Below, one piece after another: positions 20,120 through 28,333 of a stretch of 28,333 nt of DNA. Position 1 is the first letter of the stretch; each line of letters starts with the position of its first letter. The notes below the pieces were generated by a model. That model was not told the origin of the DNA. It was given only the letters and a program-made list of their open reading frames with translations, and searched no databases. A program made the translations under genes and the position numbers. Origin of the DNA: Pleurobrachia bachei (lineage: Eukaryota > Ctenophora > Tentaculata > Cydippida > Pleurobrachiidae); the NCBI GenBank assembly GCA_000695325.1, contig AVPN01000958.1, positions 3,693 to 32,025 on the forward strand, written 5' to 3'.

Positions 20120-20167
20120 ATGACCGTAAAACATACCCTGCTATCTACCAAGGAGACTCTTACTAAG
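20120..20167 (+). CDS. Alternative first exon 1a of upstream SLC22 copy
   Basis: Codes MTVKHTLLSTKETLTK, then GT donor at 20168. The same exon with the same length is conserved in the downstream copy (23100-23147). Phase 0 into the common exon at 20718. Confidence 0.75.
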
Positions 20168-20181
20168 GTAATAATATAGGG

Positions 20182-20268
20182 ACAAGCAGGAACCGACCGA
20201 ATCAGGAAATACTGGTCCCTGATTGGCTGATAACCAGTCACGTGACCTAAATAACGAGTTCAGATTGG
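20182..20268 (+). mobile_element. Partial MITE in intron 1 of upstream SLC22 copy
   Basis: Matches the first about 80 bases of the element at 25111-25227, with the left terminal motif GGAACCGACC. It lacks the right end. Absent from the equivalent place in the downstream gene copy, so it came after the duplication (or was lost there). Contains GTCACGTGAC (20237-20246). Confidence 0.7.
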
Positions 20269-20580
20269 ATAAGTATACATTTTTGAAAACATGAAGATGG
20301 ATCAGCTGTCTCTGAATGCGGAGAGATAATGCATTGTTTGTTTACATGAGATGAGGCTAATATTAGTAGCGTGAACAACTTGTAATGATAATAGCAACTA
20401 GTAATGATAATAGACACGTGTGTAGTTTCATGCGGTATAGGTGTACAGTTGCTTATCTCAGGGGCCAATTTGCATTTTTTAGAATTCGTGATTTTCTGAT
20501 TACAAATAACATTAGGCAGCTGATACCACGTAGTAATATTACCCTTTGGTCTTTTTGTTGTACGGTTTGTGTTCTGTAAA

Positions 20581-20628
20581 ATGGCCATAAAACATCACCC
20601 TATTCCGGACAGGGAATCCTTTAGTAAG
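20581..20628 (+). CDS. Alternative first exon 1b of upstream SLC22 copy
   Basis: Codes MAIKHHPIPDRESFSK with AAAATGG context, donor GT at 20629. Conserved in the downstream copy (23493-23540) as MVIKHHPIPDKESFNK. Same 48-base length and phase as exon 1a, so either first exon can join the shared exon at 20718. Confidence 0.75.
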
Positions 20629-21527
20629 GTCTACAATAGCTAGTTTTCAGCATTTGAAATATTGTAACCTTCCTTTACGCGGGAAACAGGCCCGTTGTGA
20701 CTCTTATTTCTCCTCAGATCGACCAAGTTTACGAGGCAATAAACCCTATTGGATTCGCCCAAACTGTCTACTTCTTGATTCTTGGTTATCTGTCTCTCAT
20801 TGGCCGGTACAACTTCGTACAGGGTGTCTTTCTTGTGAGTCAAATGTTTCTCTTGATTCTTATAAATATAACTTACAAATAGCTTATAAATAAGTACTTA
20901 GAAACTACTTACATATTACTTCAAACGAACTTAAAAAAAAACTTATAAGTTTTAGGATGTAAACCCTAAATCCCCACTCCCTTCTAGCATCTCGTACCGG
21001 AGTTCAAATGCCTGAATCTTGATGTTTGTGAGAATGCTACCCGAAAGGAACTCTGTGGTTTAAACCGATCTGACTGGGAGTGGGTCAATCCAGATAGAAC
21101 GTTTGTCAGTCACTTTGGACTGGAGTGCACAATGGACAAGGCATTCTTGGCTAGCTCACTATTCTTTATTCCAGGATGTGTCATCGGGCTTCTTATAGGA
21201 GGGTACGTAGGTATTGACCCCATTTGCCATTTGGCCATGAAATTTCATATCCATCCCAGTCTGGAGGTGGAGTAAACATCAAACTCCTCAATCTCTTTTT
21301 CTTAGAGATCGCTTGTGGCTTTTCTATAATTTTCGTTGTATAGCTATTAGCTGCCACGTCAATCGATTTAGAATCCTGATATGATTTGAATCCTTAATCC
21401 TGATCCCTTGGTTTCTCTTCAACTCACTACAGGCAGTTATCTGATAGATTCGGACGAAAGAAGCTTATTCTGATAGGACTATCACTGTGTATTGGTTGCC
21501 AGTTCGGACTTGCTTTCGCTCACAATT

Positions 21528-21660
21528 ACACTATGTATATCACTTTTAGGATCCTGTCAGGTAATTGTATGGTGCGATGTTAGTTGCTATGGCATCCAAG
21601 GTGGTTGCTATGCTAACCAATACCATGTAACACTTTTAGGATTTTGTCAGGTAAATAGGG
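21528..21660 (+). repeat. Duplicated donor side of SLC22 exon 4 (upstream copy)
   Basis: The exon end coding TFRILSG with its GT donor (exon end 21560) is echoed about 90 bases downstream (CACTTTTAGGATTTTGTCAG before GT near 21652). The same layout is present in the downstream gene (24414 and 24506), so the echo predates the gene duplication. Confidence 0.8.
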
Positions 21661-22917
21661 TTAACTGGACATAACCTATAGCAGATATAATATCACCTTT
21701 TAGGACTGTTTACTGTTTTCATTTTAACTCAACACCATCCCCCGGCAGGTATTACGTTTATGATGTTCCAATGTAACTCATTGATTTTCATTAATGAGTT
21801 GTTTCCTGGGAAAACACGACCCCTCCTTTGTATCGCACGGGTACGTATTTTGAATTTGAATTTTAAAAACTTTGCATACGCTGCAGGGCCCTCTTGTAGC
21901 CTCGCAATGCTGCAGACAATACCGTCTTGTTTGCTAAATCATGTTTCCCTATTTTCAGTCTATACTCGGTAGTGTTGGTATCCTGATAGAGGCAGCAGTG
22001 TATTACTTCATACCAGTGTGGAACTCAATAAACCTCGCCTGCGCCGGACTAATGATATCTGCCCTGGTTTGTGTGATCCTTCCTGAAAGTCCCCACTGGC
22101 TGCTGGTTAACCGGGGACCCGAGGAGGCTGGGAAGGTACTTTTATTTTCGAAATGTTCCTATCCTCAGAGGGCCATCCTTCCACAGACCGCCTTGTTTAT
22201 CGGATCCACAGCACCACTCACAGTATCATTCACTAGGTGCTGAGGAAGATGGCAAGATGGAATGGGAGGAGTGAGATGGGGGATAAGATCCAGTTGGATA
22301 CCCCACCAACGATGAAGGAAGGGGGAAACATTATCAGTTTGTTGAAGAGTAGAGAGTACACTTTTACAACTCTCAGGTACGGTTGTTATATGTTGAACTA
22401 TAAACCCTCCCTTTACATTTGTAAACCCGAAACACAGTCTAACCAGTCGACTCTTAGGCTGTTTTATCAGTGGTTCCTGGTTGCACTCCTCAATTATTCC
22501 TTCCTGTACTCGATGGATAAAGTAGCGGGGACCTTCATTGTTAATTTCATGATCATGGCCGTAGTATCGGTAAGTACAACTATGGAAATGTCGGATAATT
22601 TTAATTACCTCTCGATTATCTCTTAATCTTGATTATCGCAATTATTACTTTCACGTCGAATGTCGATTAGAAATGTATCCAGTTACCGGGAACAGCAAAT
22701 GAATTATTATATTAGCACTAAGTGATCACCCATTCCTTCTTTCCCAGATTCCGTGTTTTAACCCTTCCTTCTTTTCCCGCAGATTCCGTTTGGTGTGTTT
22801 ACCAGCCTAATGATGAGGTTTGTTGGAAGAAAGAAAGCTCTCTTCATCAACCTCACCGTGATAGTGATTGCCATTGTGTTTTGTATGGCTAACTTCAACC
22901 TGGGGGGTGGTTGGACT

Positions 22918-22962
22918 ACCGCGCGGGTGATATTGCTCTAAAAAAAGCGCAGTGGGTGTTAT
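22918..22962. other. Filler at the tandem-duplication junction
   Basis: 45 bases between the end of unit 1 and the start of unit 2, matching neither neighbour. It has GCGC at both sides of an A-rich stretch and provides the premature stop of the upstream gene. Confidence 0.75.
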
Positions 22963-23099
22963 ATATTAGTAATACGACACTTTCGTGGTAGGAGGGGATT
23001 GAGATTCATTCAAATCCCGAAATCAATTTTTGTTTCAGCTCCATACTTTGTGGTAAAGTTCCTGCAGGGTGTAATCACAGTCCACAGATCTCTACTATT

Positions 23100-23147
23100 A
23101 TGGTTGTCAAACATACACTATTATCAACAAAGGAGACTCTCACTAAG
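23100..23147 (+). CDS. Alternative first exon 1a of downstream SLC22 copy
   Basis: Codes MVVKHTLLSTKETLTK with a GT donor at 23148. Only residue 2 differs from the upstream copy. Most nucleotide differences are silent, as expected for a used coding exon. Confidence 0.78.
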
Positions 23148-26100
23148 GTATAGGGACAATTACATTTATAGTTTTTTTAACAGTATTGAAAGATAACTTG
23201 AATGTTATTATGCCGATGTCTCAAGCGGAGAGATAATGCATTGTTTGTTTACATGAGAGGCAGCTAATATTAGTAGCGTGAACAACTTGTAATGATAATA
23301 GCACACATGATAATAGACACGTGTGTAGTTTCATGCAGTATAGGTGTACAGTTGCTTATCTCAGGGGCCAATTTGCATTTTTTAGAATCCTTCTGATTTT
23401 CTGATAACAAATAACATTAGGCGGATGATACTACAGTAATATTACCCTTTGGCCTCTTTTTGTTGTACCACGTACGGTTTGTGTTCTGTAAAATGGTCAT
23501 AAAACATCACCCTATCCCGGACAAGGAATCCTTTAACAAGGTCTGCAATAGCTGGCTGGCAAATTTGGCATTTAAAATCTACATTTTACCCTTATTTCCT
23601 ACTGTTGTGTGTGTACATGTTTGTGTCACATTCTTTTGTGTGTGTGTGTGACATCGTTGTGACTAAATCTTATTTCTCTGCAGATCGACCAAGTTTATGA
23701 AGCAATAAACCCCATTGGATGCGCTCAGACTGTCTACTTCCTGATTCTTGGTTATCTATCTCTTATTGGTCGTTACAACTTTGTACAGGGTGTATTTCTG
23801 GTGAGTCAAATTTGCCTCTTGATTCTTAAGTAATAGTTAATACTCTCACAAATAATTTGAAATACTTAAAAGTATCTATCAAGTTGTAAAATGTAAATGT
23901 TAAGTTGATAAACCCTAAACCCTTCCCTTGTAGCATCTCGTACCGGAGTTCAAATGCCTGAATCCTGATGTTTGTGACAATGCCACTCGAAAGGAACTCT
24001 GTGATTTAAACCGATCTGACTGGGAGTGGGTCAACCCAGATAGGACTTTTGTCAGTCATTTTGGGTTGGAGTGCACAATGGACAAGGCGTTCTTAGCAAG
24101 CTCTCTATTCTTTATTCCTGGATGTGTTATCGGACTTCTTATTGGAGGGTACGTTTGTGGCCACATTATTATACTTTTCGACCAAATGCTGTCAATTTTG
24201 ATTTATGTATAGCTGCCTTGTCAATCGACTTATAATCGTTATACATATTTTTGAACCATGAATACCGAATCCTTTACTTCATGCAGGCAGTTATCCGATA
24301 GATTCGGACGAAAGAAGCTTATTCTGATTGGATTATCACTGTGTATTGGTTGCCAGTTCGGACTTGCCTTCGCTCAAAATTACACAATGTATATCACGTT
24401 TAGGATTCTGTCAGGTAACTGCATGATGCGATGTTAGTTGCTATGGTTACCAAGGTGGTTGCTATGGTAACCTACACAATGTATATCACGTTTAGGATCC
24501 TGTCAGGTAAACATTGTTTCATTTTATGTCCATCATAATTACTAACAATAAACATAATTATTAATTAGTCCAAACAAATAGTGAAAGAAGAGAGTTATCA
24601 CCTTTTTAGGACTGTTTATTGGCTTCAATTAAATACTCAATTTAAAACCGTATTCTGCTGCAGGTATCACGTTTATGATGTTCCAGTGTAACTCATTGAT
24701 TTTCATTAATGAGCTGTTCCCCGGCAAGACACGACCCCTCCTTTGTATCGCCCGGGTACGTATTTTGAGTTTGAATTTTATAAACTTGACATACGTTGCA
24801 GGCCCCTCTTGTACCACTTCATAACATTTTCCCCTTTTCAGTCTATCCTCTTGTACCACTTTATACCATGTCCCATATTTTCAGTCTGTGCTAGGTAGCG
24901 TGAGTTTATAATACCATTCCCCCAGTCTATCCTCGGTAGTGTTGGCATCCTAATAGAGGCAGCAGTTTACTACTTCATACCCGTTTGGAATTCAATCAAC
25001 CTCGCTAGTGCGGGTCTAATGATATCTGCCCTGGTCTGTGTTATTCTCCCTGAAAGTCCTCACTGGTTATTAGTTAATAGGGGACCAGACGAGGCTGCCA
25101 AGGTACTTTTACATTCAGGAAACCGACCAATTCAGGAAATACTGACCCCTGATTGGCTGATAACCAGTCACGTGACCTAAATAACGAGTTCTGATTGGTT
25201 GTCTACTTGTTTCGGTCGGTTCTTGTTTACTTTTGAAATGTTCATATCTTCAGAGGGCTGGATCCTTCCACAGACCGCCTTGTTTATCGGATCCACAGCA
25301 CCACTCACAGCATAACTCACTAGGTGCTGAGGAAGATGGCACGATGGAATGGAAGGGTCGAGATGGGGGATAAGATCCAGTTGGAGACCCCGCCAACGAT
25401 GAAGGAAGGGGGGAATATTATCAGTTTGCTGAAGAGTAGAGAGTACACTTTTACAACCCTCAGGTTGTTTTATGTTCTTGCTTGACCAACTCTACAGTTG
25501 ATATGTTCTAACCCTCCCTTTACATTTGCCAACCCGAAACACAATCTAACACATAACAGGCAACTCTCAGGCTGTTTTATCAGTGGTTCCTGGTTGCACT
25601 CCTCAATTATTCCTTCCTGTACTCGATGGATAAAGTAGCCGGCACCTTTATTGTTAATTTCATGATCATGGCCGTAGTATCGGTAAGTACAACTATGGTA
25701 ATGTCGGATAATTTTAATTACCTCTTAATAATCTCTTAATCTTGATTATCGCAATTATTACTTTCACGTCGAATGTCGATAAGAAATGTATCCAGTTACC
25801 GGGAACAGCAAATGAATTATTATATTAGCACTAAGTGATCACCCATTCCTTCTTTCCCAGATTCCGTGTTTTTACCCTTCCTTCTTTTCCCGCAGATTCC
25901 GTTTGGTGTGTTTACCAGCCTAATGATGAGGTTTGTTGGAAGAAAGAAAGCTCTCTTCATCAACCTCACCGTGATAGTGATTGCCATTGTGTTTTGTATG
26001 GCTAACTTCAACCTGGGGGGTGGTTGGACGACTGAGAGGTTTGCTGTTGTCATAGCAACCAAGTGGGGCGTAGGATGTAATTGGATGGTAATCACTCTCC

Positions 26101-26601
26101 TTACAAACGAGGTAACAAAGTATAAAGTTGTATTACTTGGTTGAGGTAACTATCAAGTATACCCATTACACAGTCGCGAACCCTAATTTACTAGGATGGT
26201 CAGGGGGAGCTATATTGCCCGGCAAATCGGGGTCCGACTGTAATTATTGTTGCAATTTAGCATGCTCTGAAATGACAGCATACTTGAGTCACACAATATT
26301 TGACCGGAGCTATTTTACTTTTCAGTCCCTCCCAACAACACTACGAGCAACAGTCCAAAGCACTGGGTCAATGGTGGGCAGAATTGGCGTGTTTCTGGCC
26401 CCTTTTGTAGTGAGACTAATGGATGTTAACCCACATTATATGTACGGGATGTTTATTGGTCTCACTCTGTTGGCGATGTTAACAGGGTGGTGGTTGCCAG
26501 AGACCCGGAATCAGGATCTCAAGGGAACCATAGCAACCAAGGGAGCCATGGTTACTGAGGAGAGTGTAGAGACCAAGGATGGGATAGAGTTGAAATATTG
26601 A
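23100..26601 (+). CDS. SLC22 organic-ion transporter, complete downstream tandem copy
   Basis: First exon 1a 23100-23147 or 1b 23493-23540, then 23684-23800, 23934-24148, 24287-24414, 24664-24755, 24926-25102, 25324-25463, 25571-25682, 25896-26111 and 26326-26601. The lengths equal those of the upstream copy and total 1521 bases, giving 506 residues. Twelve-helix MFS protein: TM1 (TVYFLILGYLSLIGRY), extracellular loop with Cys and N-glycosylation sites, GQLSDRFGRKK, PESPHWLL, a basic loop (VLRKMARWNGR), the late helices, LRATVQSTGSMVGRIG, and LPETRNQDL near the end. The family carries organic cations, carnitine or organic anions across the plasma membrane; the substrate cannot be told here. 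Exon 7 has a weak donor (GTTGTT). Decoy splice sites flank exons 4, 6 and 9. Confidence 0.9.
23493..23540 (+). CDS. Alternative first exon 1b of downstream SLC22 copy
   Basis: Codes MVIKHHPIPDKESFNK, donor GT at 23541, AAAATGG start context. Three conservative replacements from the upstream copy. Confidence 0.78.
23636..23650 (+). repeat. (TG)n microsatellite
   Basis: A run of GT dinucleotides in the intron before exon 2 of the downstream SLC22 copy, 34 bases ahead of its acceptor. Confidence 0.9.
24382..24512 (+). repeat. Duplicated donor side of SLC22 exon 4 (downstream copy)
   Basis: TATATCACGTTTAGGATTC and the exon end CTGTCAG before GT at 24415 are repeated 92 bases later, before GT at 24507. 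Between them lies an inverted pair built from GGTTACC and GGTAACC. Use of the second donor would shift the frame. Confidence 0.85.
24790..24935 (+). repeat. Three-fold acceptor array before SLC22 exon 6 (downstream copy)
   Basis: Candidate exon edges follow CAG at 24842, 24885 and 24926. The first reads SIL, then diverges; the second reads SVLGSV then SL and stop; the third is the true exon (SILGSVGIL). The intron part CTCTTGTACCACTT is also duplicated. The upstream gene copy has only one acceptor here, so this array arose after duplication. Confidence 0.85.
25111..25227. mobile_element. MITE in intron 6 of downstream SLC22 copy
   Basis: 117-base insertion flanked by direct TACTTTT repeats (25104-25110 and 25228-25234); the upstream gene copy has the empty site with one TACTTTT. 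The ends carry inverted AACCGACC and GGTCGGTT. No coding capacity. Family not recognised. Contains the perfect palindrome GTCACGTGAC (25167-25176). Confidence 0.85.
25845..25903 (+). repeat. Duplicated acceptor before SLC22 exon 9
   Basis: CAG-ATTCCGTG at 25858-25868 is followed 35 bases later by the true CGCAG-ATTCCGTT (exon start 25896). The same pair stands in the upstream copy (22748 and 22783). Confidence 0.8.
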
Positions 26602-27152
26602 TGTGACTGCAGCAGAATAAGGACAATTTATCTTCTAATGTTTATAGAATTCATGGTATATTACAACAAAAGTCTCGCACTGGACAGCTAACTTGATATT
26701 ATCTTGACATTTCATAATTGACTATCAAAAGTGACATGGTTTTATGAAAATAAGAAGTAGCTTGGTGTTAGAACACATCAATCCAAACTCCAAAGGATAA
26801 CACGACCAGAAGTATAGTAGACGTGTATTTGAAAAGTGTTCTAGAAGGCATCAGGTTAACGATTCTCCACACCCATGGACCCACCCCTAACCGCGGCCGC
26901 CCCACTATACTACCCAGCGGCTAGAGAGGACAAAAGAGAGCTGAAGTGCCACACGTCACACGATTACAAAAGATTGCTGCTCCACTGGATACACTACTAT
27001 ACTTTGTACATTGTACATTACTATATATGCTGCTGCACTGCTAAAGCCACTTACCCAGTATGGTTGACTCGGCAACACTATCAAGGCTACTCCCTAAACT
27101 CCGAGCCGCAGTGGTCTGCTGCAACTGGGGTACACCTGTAAATCAGTCTCCA
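26602..27152. other. 3' flank of the SLC22 gene, nothing else recognised
   Basis: Probable 3' UTR near 26602-26700; only a variant poly(A) signal (AATAAG, 26616) is visible. Short open frames lack domains. G/C-rich spot with GCGGCCGC at about 26892. Confidence 0.5.
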
Positions 27153-27251
27153 CACTTCACACTAGACCACACTCCAGACCACACACAGCACACTTTAGTG
27201 TACTGTGTGTGATGTGTGTGTCCTAGTGTGTGGACTGTGGTTTGTGAAGTG
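27153..27251. repeat. Imperfect palindrome of CA/TG-rich sequence
   Basis: CACTTCAC at 27153-27160 pairs with GTGAAGTG at 27244-27251, and most of the sequence between is CA-rich on the left and GT-rich on the right. It can fold into a long imperfect hairpin. It overlaps the 3' end of the candidate minus-strand gene. Confidence 0.75.
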
Positions 27252-27995
27252 TCTGTGAAGTGTAAGGTATTTGATGTCGTTAGTAAGATCATCACCTTTT
27301 ATAGCACCTGCAGTAAGTGGCCGAGATGGTAACTCATCTCCCTCCTCCGTGCTAGGGGTGATGTGGATTGTGGGGATGGTGTGTTGTGGAGCTGATAGTG
27401 GTCTTGTGAGCTCTTTGTGTTGTTGGGATGATCCAGATGATAGTGGTCGTGTGAGCTCTCTAATGGTCGTGATTGTCAGACCTGGAACCACTGCTGCTGG
27501 ACTCCTGACTGGGAAGTGAGGTTTGAGGTGAGGTAAGTGAGGTGAAGTTGGAGTGAGATCTGAGATTTTGGGGTCTAAGATTTGAGATATGACAGCATAT
27601 TTTGTCAATTAAACTGACAAGGGGCAACAAAAGACAAACCACATCGGCATAATATTGTCACATGTATTACTAGCATGGCGTATTGATCGTCATGTATCAC
27701 ACTATCACGTGTACATTGATCTACACACACATCCAAATGATGAAAATCAGAGTTAATTTGTACTATCGTCACAGTAAGATGCATATTGTGTGACGTCTTG
27801 AATCTTAAACTAAATACGAGTTGCTGAATATTCAATCCTCTCGGGGATGGGAGGTTTACTGTCTGTAATCCTAGAAAATCATACACATAATTGCATAGCA
27901 AGATAATTAGTAAGATAATTAGCTAATTAGAATAACAACTTACTAGTAGTTGACTTCTTCCCATCCACACTAGATGATCTCCTGTGTACCATCTT
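27195..27995 (-). CDS. Candidate minus-strand gene, last two exons (unknown product)
   Basis: Exon 27995-27944 follows TTTCAGTTCAG and codes KMVHRRSSSVDGKKSTT, with donor GTAAGT. Exon 27508-27195 follows CACTTCCCAG; its phase (2 bases) completes the codon left by the first exon (1 base). It codes a Ser/Thr/Pro-rich, probably disordered tail with a repeated ELTRPLS motif and the stretch EEGDELPSRPLTAGAIKGDD, then His/Thr-rich low complexity to TAA. No domain recognised. Support is phase agreement and good splice sites only; upstream exons were not found. Confidence 0.45.
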
Positions 27996-28333
27996 CTGAA
28001 CTGAAACATTGAAAAATGGTACTTGACTGGGAAAAAAGTTGTTATGTTGTGCGAACTGTAGTCATAACTTGGCAAGAAAAAAGGTGGAGGGGTGAAAACT
28101 TCAAAAATTCATACTTTACTCTGTCAGAGCAATAGCCTGACCCTATTCCCATTTCTTTCGCGGAGCGCACGAGAACTGTGGTCCGAATATTGGCCTGGCA
28201 TGGAGTACTGCTACCCGATTGTACTCCGGAGTGCAATTACGATTAATAAAGTGTTATAAAACTCTGCACTGGTCCTGCATAATACAGTTGTTTAGTTGCC
28301 CAGTTTGATATGAGTCTCATGATGATACAATTC
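27996..28333. other. Window end, nothing recognised
   Basis: No coding exon identified. Contains an inverted pair GGAGTAC and GTACTCC (about 28203-28228) and an AATAAA at about 28246. Confidence 0.4.

Larger units (their letters stand above)
19992..22917 (+). repeat. Tandem segmental duplication, unit 1 (SLC22 gene)
   Basis: From ATATTAGTAATACGACAC at 19992 to GGTTGGAC ending about 22916. The same series begins again at 22963 and runs on past the equivalent point (26028) to the gene end. Exons align throughout; introns 1 to 5 are strongly diverged, while intron 8 is nearly identical. Confidence 0.88.
20120..22941 (+). pseudogene. SLC22 organic-ion transporter, upstream tandem copy, 3' truncated
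   Basis: Major-facilitator transporter of the plasma membrane. Exons: first exon 20120-20167 or 20581-20628, then 20718-20834, 20988-21202, 21433-21560, 21749-21840, 21959-22135, 22237-22376, 22458-22569 and 22783-22941. All junctions are GT-AG and in phase. It has TM1, a glycosylated extracellular loop with Cys (NAT and NRS sites), the MFS motif GQLSDRFGRKK between TM2 and TM3, PESPHWLL after TM6 and the cytoplasmic loop. Exon 9 loses similarity to the downstream copy after GGGWT and meets TAA at 22939-22941. The last helices and the SLC22 motif LPETR are therefore missing (395 instead of 506 residues). All other exons are open, so it is transcribable but the product probably does not work as a transporter. 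Confidence 0.85.

Noticed and set aside
22136-22236. Coding extension of SLC22 exon 6 or an earlier start of exon 7
   Set aside because: The frame in phase with exon 6 meets TGA, and the family pattern (basic loop after PESP) continues only from the AG before 22237; lengths also agree between copies.
1-28333. tRNA, rRNA or bacterial contamination
   Set aside because: No tRNA B-box or rRNA-like stretch seen, and the genes are spliced and animal-like throughout.

Overview
The window is nuclear DNA from an animal. The genes are split by short GT-AG introns (about 40 to 410 bases). The recognisable proteins are metazoan: an ER protein disulfide isomerase, an NRBP-type pseudokinase and a tandem pair of SLC22 organic-ion transporters. 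The left half is filled by young LINE copies of the CR1/L2 type. Nothing fixes the species; a marine or early-branching invertebrate is my guess only.

Layout. 1-14036: four overlapping or abutting LINE pieces in plus orientation. Copy A (1-3538) has the end of ORF1, the inter-ORF spacer and most of ORF2. Copy B (3539-4837) is an endonuclease fragment. Copy C (4838-7949) has a 5' leader, an intact ORF1 and the endonuclease half of ORF2. After a 580-base non-LINE stretch (7950-8529) comes copy D (8530-about 14036), with the full endonuclease and reverse transcriptase, an internal 1605-base tandem duplication and a 3' tail. 14037-15254: flank and possible promoter. 15255-17421: PDI gene (+). 17942-18854: 3' end of an NRBP-like gene (-), tail to tail with PDI. 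19992-26601: two tandem SLC22 genes (+); the first is cut off by the duplication breakpoint and the second is complete (506 aa). 27195-27995: probable last exons of an unknown minus-strand gene.

Two observations stand out. First, five blocks of exactly 50 bases in LINE copies A and D equal the base-by-base complement of the sister copies WITHOUT reversal (246 of 250 positions agree). No inversion can do this, so data-processing error or editing is the leading explanation and reads must be checked. Second, PDI, NRBP and SLC22 all show 'splice-site echoes': short tandem copies of a splice site plus the adjoining exon edge, always on the intron side of the true site. In PDI and NRBP the echoes keep the same amino acids through silent changes and then run into a stop, so they could act as poison acceptors.

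The PDI and NRBP genes have no obvious functional link. The two SLC22 genes share a duplicated layout with two alternative first exons each.
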